NCBI RefSeq assembly: GCF_900168045.1
Contig: NZ_FUYY01000005.1
Coordinates: 162,851 to 226,850, forward strand
Direction: 5' to 3'
DNA from: Salegentibacter holothuriorum
GTDB taxonomy: Bacteria > Bacteroidota > Bacteroidia > Flavobacteriales > Flavobacteriaceae
DNA: 64,000 nt
Shown: positions 37,046-46,260 of the stretch, piece after piece
Position numbering within the stretch: the stretch's first letter is position 1
How the letters are laid out: each line of letters opens with the position of its first letter
The notes under the pieces: model-generated
Database searches by the model: none
What the model saw: only the letters and a program-made list of their open reading frames with translations
Told to the model about the DNA's origin: nothing
Translations under genes and position numbers: made by a program

Positions 37046-38227
37046 TTAGTGCAACGCCGGCATGGTAAAGCTAAATATAGTTTCTTTATCTGTAGAGCTC
37101 ACATTGATATTTCCATTATGGGCAAGGGCAATTTCTGATGCAATATATAATCCTAGACCCAAGCCTTTTTTGGGCTCTTCTCCTTCTATGCGATAAAAAG
37201 GCTCAAATAATTTTTCTCTTACTTTTTCTGGAATTTTCATTCCTTTATTGGTGATATCTAATTTAAACTCTCCATTAACACAAACAGCTTCAAGTTCTAT
37301 AGGATTATCTAACGAACCGTGGGTAACCGCATTCCCTAAAAGATTGGAGCATAATTGTGCAATTCTATTAGGGTCGCAGTTAACAGGATTCTTAATTTGA
37401 ATATTGGAAGAGAACTTCTGGTTGGGAGATATTATTTTTATTTCATTCACTACCTGTTCTAAAATTTTTTCTAGTTCCTCAACTCCCTGTTTTTTATTTA
37501 ATTTAATTCCTTCCCCTAAGCGGCCACTAGCAAAGTCCAGAAGATTATCTATTAAGTTTTCCATTCTAATGCTGGTAGATTTAATAAGCGCGGCATTGCG
37601 TTTCACAAGATCTTCTTTGCTAAATTTCATAAGAATTTCAGCGCTCATTCGGGTAGTGGCAATAGGGTTTTTTAGATCATGTCCCAAAATAGCTATAAAC
37701 TGTTCACGCAATTCTGCTATATGCTGCTCTTCATTAAGCTCTGCCAAAGCCTTTTGCTTTTCTTCAATAGCCTCCAGGTGAAAACTTATTAATTCAGCAT
37801 ATAGTTTAAACATACCCCTTGTAGCTTCATTATCAACTTTTGCTGCTTTTTTATCTATAACGCAAAGCGTGCCAAAGAAACTTCTATCCTTTTTATAGAT
37901 CGGTACCGATATATAACTGCAAATGCCGAACATCGCTGGAATAGGATGTTTAGCATAAGTTTCACTGGTTGCTACATTATCAATATAAATTGGTTCTTTT
38001 TCCCGGCGTACCTGCTCGCAAAGTGTAGTTTCTACTTCCAGTTCATCACCTGGTTTTAAGCCAAATGAAATTTCATCCTTACTGGCGCAGGTAATCCATT
38101 TGTCTTCAGTAACGCGCGCAATTGCTGCAAATCCCATTCCTGTATTAAGGCAAACAATGTCTAATAGCTGAGAGACGATTGGGATTTTATTAATATTAGC
38201 AACGTCTGCTTTATAATCTTTGTGCAA
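37046..38227 (-). CDS. GAF-domain sensor histidine kinase
   Basis: This 393-aa soluble protein has an N-terminal GAF domain (about 15-160, GICSYISVPIYKKDRSFFGTLCVID), a short helical linker, a HisKA dimerisation domain with the phospho-accepting H183 in LGHDLKNPIATT, and a HATPase_c domain with an N box (LCSNLLGNAVTHG) and G boxes (KKGLGLGLYIASEIA). It resembles the GAF kinases found as orphans in flavobacteria and bacteriophytochrome-like groups. The chromophore cysteine context is not apparent, so the ligand is unknown. No response regulator gene is adjacent, and the cytoplasmic location suggests an internal signal. Confidence 0.92.
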   Translation of the reverse strand: MHKDYKADVANINKIPIVSQLLDIVCLNTGMGFAAIARVTEDKWITCASKDEISFGLKPGDELEVETTLCEQVRREKEPIYIDNVATSETYAKHPIPAMFGICSYISVPIYKKDRSFFGTLCVIDKKAAKVDNEATRGMFKLYAELISFHLEAIEEKQKALAELNEEQHIAELREQFIAILGHDLKNPIATTRMSAEILMKFSKEDLVKRNAALIKSTSIRMENLIDNLLDFASGRLGEGIKLNKKQGVEELEKILEQVVNEIKIISPNQKFSSNIQIKNPVNCDPNRIAQLCSNLLGNAVTHGSLDNPIELEAVCVNGEFKLDITNKGMKIPEKVREKLFEPFYRIEGEEPKKGLGLGLYIASEIALAHNGNINVSSTDKETIFSFTMPALH

Positions 38228-38473
38228 AGTGGAAGTCTCGATAAGGGTGAATTTTTGAATGTGAAAAGTTTATAAAATTAGTGAAAAAAATTATTAGTGA
38301 AATAGTTAAATTGAATGTTTTGGGCTTTACATCAGTTTTTAAAGTATTCAATATCAAAAAAATCTATTCTAGATCATTAATAACAATTTCAGCTGTATTG
38401 CATCTTAACTTTAGGGTATAATTAGATATAAGCTTGTACCTAAACTGTTTATAAATCCTAAAATAAAATTGTT

Positions 38474-39028
38474 ATGAAAACATTAGTCGTTATTTTGATG
38501 CTTGTAAGCTTTAGCTTTGGTAGCTATGCTCAGCGAATTACAGAACTGGAAGAAACTAGAGTTGCTTTTTCTCCTATTAGTTTTACCGAAACCAATAATC
38601 CCGATGAATATCGCTATAAAGTGAACGATGGTTTTGCGGTTGAATTCACTAAAAATCCGATGGCATTTATGGAATCTTATTTTGATATTTCTAAATTCAT
38701 TGAAGAAGTAAAAGATAAGGATTATAATTCTTACCTGGTGACTTTCTCTACAGATAAAGGTTTTCTTGAAGCCAGATATTCTAAAGAAGGAGAATTAGAA
38801 CGAACAAGACAAATTTTTAAGAATATTGCATTGCCACTTGCCGTAAGAAATGAATTATGGAGACAAACCAAAGGCTGGAGAATGGTGAAAAACAATTACA
38901 TAGCTAAAGGTAAAGGTCGCATTCTGGATAAAGAACTTTATAGAATTAAGGTGGTAGGCGATAATAAATCAAAAATCATCAAAATTGATCCTAAAAATAT
39001 AAATGAAGAGCGTGTTGCAGGTATGTAA
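38474..39028 (+). CDS. Secreted protein of unknown function
   Basis: This 184-aa protein has a clear signal peptide (LVSFSFGSYAQR) and no membrane helices. I do not recognise the family. The mature part is mixed alpha/beta with several Lys/Asp-rich strands (YLVTFSTDKGFLEARYSKEG, LYRIKVVGDNKSKIIKID). It suggests a small periplasmic binding or PepSY-like fold, but this is speculation. It stands alone between the GAF kinase (divergent) and the LytTR pair, with its own terminator 22 bp downstream. Confidence 0.8.
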   Translation: MKTLVVILMLVSFSFGSYAQRITELEETRVAFSPISFTETNNPDEYRYKVNDGFAVEFTKNPMAFMESYFDISKFIEEVKDKDYNSYLVTFSTDKGFLEARYSKEGELERTRQIFKNIALPLAVRNELWRQTKGWRMVKNNYIAKGKGRILDKELYRIKVVGDNKSKIIKIDPKNINEERVAGM

Positions 39029-39049
39029 ATACCTGAAATACATAAACTT

Positions 39050-39113
39050 AATGCTTGTAAAGATTATGCTTCAGTATAAATGAAGCTCGAAAAACTTTAC
39101 AGGCATTTTTTAT
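39050..39113 (+). terminator. Terminator after the secreted-protein gene
   Basis: AATGCTTGTAAAG at 39050-39062 pairs, with one G-U pair, with CTTTACAGGCATT at 39095-39107 and is followed by a T run. The 32-nt loop contains a smaller ATGCTTCAGT-type hairpin. Confidence 0.75.
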
Positions 39114-39145
39114 GTCTTTACTCAATTGTATTTAAAAATTTTCCA

Positions 39146-39180
39146 TTGAACGCTTCGTGGGCTTGCGCGAGGTGATTTAC
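39146..39180. repeat. Dispersed GCTTGC-centred palindromic repeat
   Basis: TTGAACGCTTCGTGGGCTTG followed by CGCGAGGTGATTTAC matches the copies at 32767-32797 and 63291-63329 at most positions. It lies just beyond the terminator, in a gap without genes. Confidence 0.7.
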
Positions 39181-39333
39181 TGCAAATAGAAGGTCTTTTA
39201 CATCATAGAAGATAGCTCTCAAAGCAAAAATTGATATGTTTATCGCATCAATTTATTTGATATCAGTTACTTATGATTTAAAATTATTTATAACAAGAAA
39301 AATAGTTTTAAATTACATAAGAAAATTTTAAAT

Positions 39334-40107
39334 GTGAAAATTATGAAAGCACTTGTAGTAGATGATGAAGAACTTGCAAGAAGAAGAGTGCTTAACTTGC
39401 TCGCTGAAGTACAGGAGATTGAAATTTTAGGAGAGTGTTCTAATGGGAAATCTGCTATTGCAAAAATTAATAGACTTCAACCGGAACTCGTTTTTCTTGA
39501 TATAAATATGAAAGATATGAATGGGTTCGAAGTGCTACAGGAACTTCAGGTGAAACCAAAACCAGTAGTGGTTTTCGTAACAGCCTATGATAATTATGCT
39601 ACGAAAGCTTTTGATGTAGACGCCTTTGATTTTTTATTGAAACCATTTAGGGACGAACGCTTTTTTAAAACAATAAAGAAGGTACTTAATATATCAAAAA
39701 ATGAAGCCCAGGATAATTTTGAGAAACGTTTACAAACTTTGTTCGAAGTTTATAGTAAAGACCAGGAAAGTGCAAATATTCCATTAAAGCTACCGGTTAG
39801 GCAGGGCAATAAAACAATACTGTTAAGGCCTGAAGAGATTGGTTATATCTGTGCTTCGGGTTATTATGCTGAAATCTTTTCTAAAGGAAATAAATATGTG
39901 CTTCGGGAATCCTTAAATAACTTAAATGATTTTTTAAAGGATTACACTTTCTTTAGAATTCATAGGTCGGTGATCGTTAATTTAAATCATATTAAAGAAA
40001 TTGTTCATTCAGATTTCTCTGAAGTAGATGTAAGAATGAAAGACGATAAATTACTGCGCATCAGTAAATCCCATAAGAAAGAACTGTTTGAGAAACTTGG
40101 AATTTAA
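39334..40107 (+). CDS. LytTR-family response regulator
   Basis: This 257-aa protein has a CheY-like receiver (residues 1-120; D10-D11 acidic pocket, phospho-acceptor D56 in FLDINMKDMNG, K in FLLKPFRD). A LytTR DNA-binding domain follows (about 150-255, LPVRQGNKTILLRPEEIGYI and FFRIHRSVIVNLNHIKEI). The ATG three codons later (MKALVVDDEE) is an equally good start. It is followed after 11 bp by its LytS-type kinase, forming a standard two-component pair. The pair probably controls a nearby or distant cell-envelope or metabolic gene; no repeated LytTR-type binding site was recognised upstream. Confidence 0.93.
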   Translation: MKIMKALVVDDEELARRRVLNLLAEVQEIEILGECSNGKSAIAKINRLQPELVFLDINMKDMNGFEVLQELQVKPKPVVVFVTAYDNYATKAFDVDAFDFLLKPFRDERFFKTIKKVLNISKNEAQDNFEKRLQTLFEVYSKDQESANIPLKLPVRQGNKTILLRPEEIGYICASGYYAEIFSKGNKYVLRESLNNLNDFLKDYTFFRIHRSVIVNLNHIKEIVHSDFSEVDVRMKDDKLLRISKSHKKELFEKLGI

Positions 40108-40118
40108 AGCATCTTGTT

Positions 40119-41225
40119 ATGAGCCTTTCCTCCTTAAAAAATAAATATATAGATGTTAAGCTTATTCTACTTTTAGCTACTTTCTATACTTTATTTAACC
40201 TGATATACTTGGGTAAACTGGCTTATATGCGTGCTTTTGTGTATAAAGAAATAGTAGAATCATGGCACGATATTATAATTCATAACCTGCTTATAGATTG
40301 GATTATTGTTGTAGTGTATATGAGCTTAATTGCCATAAGTACTAAGCGCTTATTAGATAAAAATTACTCCTGGGTAAAGATTTTTTTACTACATACTTTG
40401 TTTTCAATTTTAATAGGATTTGTAATCAGATTCTTTTTTGATCTACATGGAATTTTGCTAGGCCGAATGAGTTTTGCCGATTATAGTTTAAAGGCTAGCA
40501 TAGACCGAATGATATTTGTGATAGATCTTAATTTCCTTATCTATTTTGCGATGATCTTTATCATTTATACCTATTACTATCTAAAGCAGGTAAAAGAGAC
40601 CCAGAAACAAAAAGCATTTCTGGAGTCTCAGCTTACCAATACACGAATGAAAATGCTATCGTCTCAGCTACAGCCACATTTTTTATTCAATACTTTAAAT
40701 TCAATTTCGGTCTTGGTAGAGATGGATGCTAAAAAAGCTCAGGATACTATTGCAGATTTAAGTGATCTACTAAGGGAAATCTTATATAGTAGTGAGAATT
40801 ATAAGGTTACTTTGAGAAAGGAATTAAGAATGTTAGACTATTATTTAAATATTCTCACCCTAAGATTTTCAGATCATTTAATAATTGAAAAAGAAATAGA
40901 TGAAAGTCTTGTAGATCGCTTAGTGCCGTCTTTATTATTACAGCCTATAGTAGAGAATTCGGTAAAACACGGTTATTCTTACCATAACATACATTTAAAA
41001 ATTATAATCAAAATATTCAAAGAAAAAGGATATCTCGTGCTTAGTGTTTATAATAACGGAAAGACTCTTACTAAAAAACAGGAAGCTTTGTTGGATAAAG
41101 GTGTGGGAATTTCTAATACCAGGGACCGTTTGCAAACCCTTTACGGCAAAAAAGCTGTTTTTAAAATTCGCAATAAAGAGTCTGGAGTAGAAACTGTAAT
41201 AAGAATTCCATTTTCCAAAACTTGA
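40119..41225 (+). CDS. LytS/YpdA-type membrane sensor histidine kinase
   Basis: This 368-aa protein has four predicted membrane helices in the first 160 residues (for example LILLLATFYTLFNLIYLGKL, IIVVVYMSLIAIS, IFLLHTLFSILIGFVI, FLIYFAMIFIIYTYYYL). A coiled-coil linker leads to a His_kinase domain with H187 in LQPHFLFNTLNSISVL and an HATPase region with LLLQPIVENSVKHGY and GVGISNTRDRLQTLYG. It phosphorylates the LytTR regulator encoded 11 bp upstream. The membrane part lacks an obvious periplasmic sensor domain, so the signal is probably detected within the membrane. Confidence 0.93.
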   Translation: MSLSSLKNKYIDVKLILLLATFYTLFNLIYLGKLAYMRAFVYKEIVESWHDIIIHNLLIDWIIVVVYMSLIAISTKRLLDKNYSWVKIFLLHTLFSILIGFVIRFFFDLHGILLGRMSFADYSLKASIDRMIFVIDLNFLIYFAMIFIIYTYYYLKQVKETQKQKAFLESQLTNTRMKMLSSQLQPHFLFNTLNSISVLVEMDAKKAQDTIADLSDLLREILYSSENYKVTLRKELRMLDYYLNILTLRFSDHLIIEKEIDESLVDRLVPSLLLQPIVENSVKHGYSYHNIHLKIIIKIFKEKGYLVLSVYNNGKTLTKKQEALLDKGVGISNTRDRLQTLYGKKAVFKIRNKESGVETVIRIPFSKT

Positions 41226-41444
41226 CTATATAACCTGTACTTACCTTATATGTATGGCTCTAGAATATCGTTAATCAAAAAGCATGTTAATGCTGAAATA
41301 AGCTCAGTTTTTAGTGACCAAACTTAGCACTCCCTGAAATGGACTTACTCAAGCAAATATATTTAACTATTTTTTAAAGCTTAATTTAAAAGGCTTAGAC
41401 TCAATTTTCATAATTTAAAGGAAGATTTTAAAACCTTATCAATT

Positions 41445-42020
41445 ATGAAAAAACTACTCTTTTTAACTGGAGATTTTGCTGAAGATTATGAAACTATGGT
41501 GCCTTTTCAAATGTTGGTTATGCTAGGATATACGGTTCATACCGTTTGCCCCGGAAAGAAAAAAGGGGAAAAGATAAAAACCGCTATTCATGACTTTGAA
41601 GGAGACCAGACTTACACTGAAAAGCCAGGCCATTTATTTGAACTCAATTACTCTTTTGAAGATATAAATATAGAAGACTATGCAGGTTTTATAATGGCCG
41701 GCGGCCGCGCACCAGAGTACCTTAGATTAAATAAAAAAGTGATAGAATATACTAAGCATTTCTTTGAAAAAGACAAACCGGTAGCTGCAATTTGTCACGC
41801 GATTCAAATTCTTACGGTGGCAGATGTTTTAAAAGGAAGAACGCTTACAGCTTATCCAACAATAGGACCTGAAATTGAATTGGTAGGAGGGAAGTACCAA
41901 GAAGTTGATCCTACCGAAGTTGTAGTAGATGGTAATTTAGTGACATCACCGGCCTGGCCTGGGCATTCGGCTTTTATTAGGGAATTTGTAAAACTTCTGG
42001 GAGCCAAAATTGAGATTTAA
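41445..42020 (+). CDS. DJ-1/PfpI family protein
   Basis: This 191-aa protein has the class I glutamine-amidotransferase-like fold of the DJ-1/PfpI family. A nucleophile elbow [10 protein letters not shown] places the cysteine at C117, and an early Glu (FAEDYE, E16 region) is in the position of the conserved acidic partner. [15 protein letters not shown] and [15 protein letters not shown] are typical. Members include proteases, deglycases and chaperone-like stress proteins; which activity applies cannot be decided. It is transcribed alone, followed by the dispersed repeats at 42.05-42.37 kb. Confidence 0.9.
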   Translation: MKKLLFLTGDFAEDYETMVPFQMLVMLGYTVHTVCPGKKKGEKIKTAIHDFEGDQTYTEKPGHLFELNYSFEDINIEDYAGFIMAGGRAPEYLRLNKKVIEYTKHFFEKDKPVAAICHAIQILTVADVLKGRTLTAYPTIGPEIELVGGKYQEVDPTEVVVDGNLVTSPAWPGHSAFIREFVKLLGAKIEI

Positions 42021-42050
42021 AAGATTTGAAGTTGAGATGGCTGTTATTTT

Positions 42051-42181
42051 AAAAGAACTTTTAAAGCTCCTCCCCTTATTTTCAAGGGGAGGTGGCCGCA
42101 GGCCGGAGGGGTTTCAACCACCCCTTTGTTCAGCAAAGCTGAATTCATTCCCCTCCTTTGAAAGTAGGGGAGCTTTTTTTA
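42051..42181. repeat. Compound inverted intergenic repeat element
   Basis: AAAGAACTTTTAAAGCTCCT, then a CCCCTT/AAGGGG hairpin, then GGTGGCCGCAGGCCGGAGGG, lead into a GGTTTCAACCACCCC/GGGGAGCTTTTTTT half that mirrors the beginning. The ends (AAAGCTCC at 42063 and GGGGAGCTTT at 42167) are inverted. A diverged second copy of the left part lies at 42300-42366. The block resembles a mobile miniature element or a complex bidirectional terminator. Confidence 0.75.
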
Positions 42182-42299
42182 TTCTAAATCAGAGCCAGAA
42201 ACTAAAGCTTTTTAAACATTGATTCCTGATTTCAATGATTGTTTAGAAGAACTTTTTCAGCTCCTCCAGGTATTTTGAAGGGAAACAGGCTGCAGTTTC

Positions 42300-42366
42300 A
42301 AAAGAACTTTTAAAGCTCCTCTCCTTATTTTCAAGGGGAGGTGGCCGCAGGGTGGAGGGGTTGTTG
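42300..42366. repeat. Second, partial copy of the compound repeat
   Basis: AAAGAACTTTTAAAGCTCCT, the TCAAGGGGAGGTGGCCGCAG block and GGAGGGGTT repeat the left 65 bp of the element at 42051-42115. A more diverged third copy (AGAACTTTTTCAGCTCCTCC) starts at about 42248. It ends 20 bp from the miaA stop codon. Confidence 0.75.
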
Positions 42367-42385
42367 TTGAAATTTTTTCTATTGT

Positions 42386-43309
42386 TCAAGAATGAGATCT
42401 ATCACTGATTTTTGTTTCAATGAATTGCTGAATTTCTTCTATAGGCGTTTGGTTATCAAACCAGTTGATTTCCTGATCTTTTCTAAACCAGGTAAGTTGC
42501 CTTTTTGCAAATCTCCTGGTATTTTTTTTGATTTCTGAAATTGCAGTTTCCAGGGAATCTTTTCCTTCTAAGAAAGAAAAAAGCTCTTTATAACCAACGG
42601 TATTTAAGGCATTTAGTTGGCGTTTTGGGAAGAGGCTTCTAGCTTCTTGCAGCAATCCTTCCTCCATCATAAGATCTACCCTGTGGTTTATGCGGTCATA
42701 GATTATTTTACGGTCGGCATCAAGTCCTATACTTATTGTAGTAAAATCACGTTTTTTCTTTGGTTGGTTTAGATAGGAGGAATATGGTTTTCCGCTACTT
42801 ATACAAACTTCCAGTGCCCTGATTACCCGATGCGGATTTTCTATATCAACAATTTTAAAATAATGTGGATCCAGCTTTTGCAATTGATGCTGCAATGGTG
42901 CTAAACCTTCTTTTTCTAATTTCAGATTAAGCTCCTGCCTAATTTCTAATGAAACTTCAGGAAAATAATCTAAACCCTGCAAAACACTTTTAGTGTACAG
43001 TCCGCTGCCACCAACCATGATTGCAAAATTTTTATGCTGAAATAATTCATTTAACTTCTGAATGGCTTCAGTTTCAAAATCACCTACATTATAATTATCT
43101 TCAATAGAGATATGCTGAATAAAATGGTGTTTAGCCGCTCTTAATTCTTCTTTTGAAGGAACAGCAGTACCTATGCTCATTTCTTTATAAAACTGCCTGG
43201 AATCTGCTGAAATTATTTCAGTATTAAACTTATTTGCGAGTTTTATGGCCAAGGAAGTCTTGCCAATTGCCGTTGGCCCTACAATATTAAGAAGATAATT
43301 AGTGTTCAT
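42386..43309 (-). CDS. miaA: tRNA dimethylallyltransferase
   Basis: This 307-aa enzyme transfers the dimethylallyl group to A37 of tRNAs that read UNN codons. The start was placed at MNTNYLLNIVGPTAIGKTS because the P-loop normally lies about ten residues in; the open frame reaches 43348. Signatures are the P-loop GPTAIGKT (11-18), SADSRQFYKEMSIGTA, MVGGSGLYTKSVL and the tail RRFAKRQLTWFRK. The start overlaps the last 11 bp of the ion-channel gene, so the two are translationally linked. Confidence 0.96.
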   Translation of the reverse strand: MNTNYLLNIVGPTAIGKTSLAIKLANKFNTEIISADSRQFYKEMSIGTAVPSKEELRAAKHHFIQHISIEDNYNVGDFETEAIQKLNELFQHKNFAIMVGGSGLYTKSVLQGLDYFPEVSLEIRQELNLKLEKEGLAPLQHQLQKLDPHYFKIVDIENPHRVIRALEVCISSGKPYSSYLNQPKKKRDFTTISIGLDADRKIIYDRINHRVDLMMEEGLLQEARSLFPKRQLNALNTVGYKELFSFLEGKDSLETAISEIKKNTRRFAKRQLTWFRKDQEINWFDNQTPIEEIQQFIETKISDRSHS

Positions 43310-44132
43310 GAAGTGATTTTCCGCAGTTATGGCAAAATTCAGCATCATCTAAATGCTTTGTTTCATTACAATGCGGACAGACTTGCGTGTTGTTAGGAAT
43401 TTTATCTTTTTGGGAGCGAGTAATTTCGGAAGTAACTATTCCTGTAGGAACCGCAATAATACCATAACCTACAATCATTATAAATGATGCGATTAGCCGG
43501 CCCAATGGGGTTACCGGATGTATATCACCAAAGCCTACCGTAGTAAGGGTTACAATTGCCCAATAAATACTAAGTGGTATATTATCAAAACCTCCTTTTT
43601 CGCCCTCTATTAAGTGCATTACTGTACCCATAATAATACAGATTATAAGTACGGCAAATAAGAATACAGTAATTTTAGGTCTACTATTTCGTAAAGCCAA
43701 TAAAAGTCGGTTAGACTCGCCTATATATCTGGAGACTTTTAAAATCCTGAAAACTCTTAGTAATCTTAAAGCTCTTACAGCAAAGAGCAGATTATGCCCA
43801 CCGAAAATAAAAGCCAGATAGGTTGGTAGTGTAGAAAGTAGATCTACAATTCCATAGAAACTTAAAATATAGTGTTTGGGTTTTTTAATAGATATTATTC
43901 GAAGGATGTATTCTACACTAAAAATTAAAGTAATTATCCATTCAGCGATATAGAAATGCCAGTAATACTTTGTGTTAAGGGAACCTACGCTTTCTAACAT
44001 TACCAATGCGATACTTATGGCAATTACAATAAGTAAGGCCACGTCAAAAAACTTTCCTGCCGGTGTGTCGGCTTCATAAATTACTTCATGAAGTTTTGCT
44101 TTCCAGCCTGATTTTGGTTCTATTTTCGGCAA
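43299..44132 (-). CDS. Voltage-gated-type potassium channel with C-terminal zinc ribbon
   Basis: This 277-aa protein has six membrane helices. The S4-like helix carries regularly spaced arginines (RALRLLRVFRILKVSRYIG), and the pore has the K+ selectivity filter TVGFGD at T198-D203. The cytoplasmic C-terminus holds two CxxC knuckles (C252/C255 and C267/C270), a zinc ribbon that is short but well formed. It probably forms a tetrameric K+ channel; the ribbon may help assembly or sense redox state or metal. It overlaps miaA by 11 bp and lies 65 bp downstream of the nuclease gene. Confidence 0.93.
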   Translation of the reverse strand: MPKIEPKSGWKAKLHEVIYEADTPAGKFFDVALLIVIAISIALVMLESVGSLNTKYYWHFYIAEWIITLIFSVEYILRIISIKKPKHYILSFYGIVDLLSTLPTYLAFIFGGHNLLFAVRALRLLRVFRILKVSRYIGESNRLLLALRNSRPKITVFLFAVLIICIIMGTVMHLIEGEKGGFDNIPLSIYWAIVTLTTVGFGDIHPVTPLGRLIASFIMIVGYGIIAVPTGIVTSEITRSQKDKIPNNTQVCPHCNETKHLDDAEFCHNCGKSLHEH

Positions 44133-44197
44133 AAATTAGTGATTTACGAATTATTCAAATTTAAATAAATTACTCAAGCCAGTCAGTAATTTAGAAC

Positions 44198-45571
44198 TTA
44201 TTTAGCTAGTGGATTTAATGGAACAATCTTTAACCTGGAATTGCGACGCAAATAGCTCTGAATAATATGCTGGGAATCCCTGTCGTTTTTCATTGGCGTT
44301 ATTATAGATCTAATAATATCTATATTGTTAATTTGATGATTTAGATTAAAATAGCCAATACCTTTAAATTCGCCGTTTTCAACAAGCAAAGCACTTTTTT
44401 CATCTATTTCACGGCCGCGGTCTATAACCAGCATATTTTGGTTCTTATAAGAATGCTGATTAATTAGTTCTCTAACCCTTTCGTTATAAGTTTCTGCCGG
44501 TTCTTCCTGGATACAGGCACCGTGGCACTTTTTAATACTATAATTAAAACAATTTCCAGATCCTTTTTCCAGGGAACAAAGTCGTTGGCAGAGTTCATAT
44601 TTTTCTATCCACATTTCCAATACATTCCTGGCTCTTTTTAAGGAAGAAAATGTAGTGATACTATTCTTTTTCCCTGCCCTGGCTATATATAGGTTTATAT
44701 AGCCTTGCTCGTCTGTAGAATGGTAAAGCGCATGACTAAAAATATTCTTTTTTAAAGCTTTGTTATATTTTGGTTTGTTCTGCTTTATTTCCTGATTTTC
44801 TTTTAATAATGCCGCGAGTTCATTACCAGTAGCCTCATAACTTACAGAAGAAACTTCTTTTTGCATTTGGCGGGCTTTGTGTTGCTCACTGGTAAAATGC
44901 TGGGTTACTCGTTTTTTTATATTTTTACTTTTCCCGATGTAAATAATATCGCCCTCTGCATTATGTAAATAATATACACCGGTAATACCCGGGAGATCTT
45001 CTAAAATGTAAACCAGGCGGGTATCAACCTGGCGCTTGGGTTCCAGTTTTACGGCATCTTTTAAAATATTCTTTTCCACATCTTTGGCAAGTAACATTTT
45101 AAAAAGCTTTACCGTTGCCTGAGCATCTCCGCTAGCCCTATGCCGGTCACTTAAAGGAATTCCCAAAGCTCTAACCAGTTTCCCTAAGCTATAGGACTCC
45201 TGGCCTGGAATAAGTTTTTTGGAAAGCTCTACCGTACACAGCGATCTTCTTTCAAAATCGAAGCCCAATCTTTTAAATTCGGTGCGAAGAATACGATAAT
45301 CGAATTTTGAGTTATGAGCTACCAAAACACAATCTTCGGTGATTTCTACAATACGTTTGGCAACCTCATAAAATTTAGGCGCATTACGAAGCATGTCGTT
45401 ATTTATGCCGGTAAGGTTAACCACAAATGGCTGAATGGCTTTTTCCGGATTTACAAGGCTTATAAATTGATCTACTACTTTAAGACCATCAAATTTATAG
45501 ATAGCAATTTCGGTTATTCCCTCTTCATTATACTTACCACCGGTGGTTTCTATGTCTACTACTGCGTACAA
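44198..45571 (-). CDS. DnaQ-like 3'-5' exonuclease fused to a GIY-YIG endonuclease domain
   Basis: This 457-aa protein starts with a DEDDh exonuclease domain (1-165): DIETTGG (D6, E8), AHNSKFDYRIL, and HRASGDAQATVKLF at the end of the domain. A UvrC/Cho-like GIY-YIG nuclease follows (about 195-285, GVYYLHNAEGDIIYIGKSKN, with the catalytic Glu in GNELAALLKE). The C-terminal 170 residues carry a cysteine-containing segment (CSLEKGSGNCFNYSIKKCHG) like that after the GIY-YIG domain of Cho. The combination is widespread in Bacteroidetes and is thought to act in DNA repair, nicking and trimming damaged strands. Its partner proteins are not known from this context. Confidence 0.93.
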   Translation of the reverse strand: MYAVVDIETTGGKYNEEGITEIAIYKFDGLKVVDQFISLVNPEKAIQPFVVNLTGINNDMLRNAPKFYEVAKRIVEITEDCVLVAHNSKFDYRILRTEFKRLGFDFERRSLCTVELSKKLIPGQESYSLGKLVRALGIPLSDRHRASGDAQATVKLFKMLLAKDVEKNILKDAVKLEPKRQVDTRLVYILEDLPGITGVYYLHNAEGDIIYIGKSKNIKKRVTQHFTSEQHKARQMQKEVSSVSYEATGNELAALLKENQEIKQNKPKYNKALKKNIFSHALYHSTDEQGYINLYIARAGKKNSITTFSSLKRARNVLEMWIEKYELCQRLCSLEKGSGNCFNYSIKKCHGACIQEEPAETYNERVRELINQHSYKNQNMLVIDRGREIDEKSALLVENGEFKGIGYFNLNHQINNIDIIRSIITPMKNDRDSQHIIQSYLRRNSRLKIVPLNPLAK

Positions 45572-45597
45572 AAATTAGCTTATGTTTTTTTAATTAA

Positions 45598-46248
45598 TTA
45601 TCTGGCACCAAATATATCACTGCCTATGCGTACCATATTACTACCGGAATCTACAGCAATTTTATAATCGCCGCTCATTCCCATAGAAAGTACTTTCATA
45701 TCTACATATTGTTCACTAAAATCTTTAAAAACCGATTTTAGGTGCTCAAATTCTTTTTTTACCTGTGTCTCGTCATCGGTAAAAGTAGCCATTCCCATGA
45801 GGCCTTTTACTTTTACGTGATCTAATTTTTTAAACTCCTCTGAATCTAAAATCTCTTTAGCCTTTTCTGTTGAAATTCCAAATTTACTGTCTTCTTCAGC
45901 AATTTTAATTTGCAACAGGCAATCTATATCACGGTCATTTTTGTCGGCTTCTTTATTAATTTCTTTCAATAATTTTAAACTATCTACGGCGTGAATAAGG
46001 GAAACGTATGGCGCCATATATTTTACCTTGTTTCGCTGAACATGACCCACCATATGCCATTTAATATCCTTGGGAAGTTTTTCCCATTTTTCAGTCATTT
46101 CCTGGATTTTGTTCTCCCCAAAATGTCTTTGACCGGCTTCGTAAGCTTCTAAAAGATCGTCTACAGGCTTGGTTTTTGAAATAGCCACCAGGGTTACATC
46201 ATCAGGTAGTTCATCCTGAAAATTTTTAATATTCTCTGAAATATTCAT
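45598..46248 (-). CDS. YggS family pyridoxal-phosphate homeostasis protein
   Basis: This 216-aa PLP-binding TIM-barrel protein binds PLP through the lysine in AISKTKP (K25), with FGENKIQEM, WHMVGHVQRNK and the C-terminal MGMSGDYKIAVDSGSNMVRI phosphate-binding loop. The family regulates free PLP and amino-acid/keto-acid balance without being a racemase. The gene stands 12 bp after the DUF1015 gene and 26 bp before the nuclease gene, so the three form one operon-like run. Confidence 0.96.
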   Translation of the reverse strand: MNISENIKNFQDELPDDVTLVAISKTKPVDDLLEAYEAGQRHFGENKIQEMTEKWEKLPKDIKWHMVGHVQRNKVKYMAPYVSLIHAVDSLKLLKEINKEADKNDRDIDCLLQIKIAEEDSKFGISTEKAKEILDSEEFKKLDHVKVKGLMGMATFTDDETQVKKEFEHLKSVFKDFSEQYVDMKVLSMGMSGDYKIAVDSGSNMVRIGSDIFGAR

Positions 46249-46260
46249 GCAATTTAATTT

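Noticed and set aside
37404..37781. 125-codon plus-strand frame
   Set aside because: It is antisense to the kinase domains of the GAF histidine kinase and has no domain of its own.
42010..42222. 70-codon plus-strand frame after the DJ-1 gene
   Set aside because: It runs through the compound repeat element and codes for low-complexity sequence; it is a by-product of the repeat.
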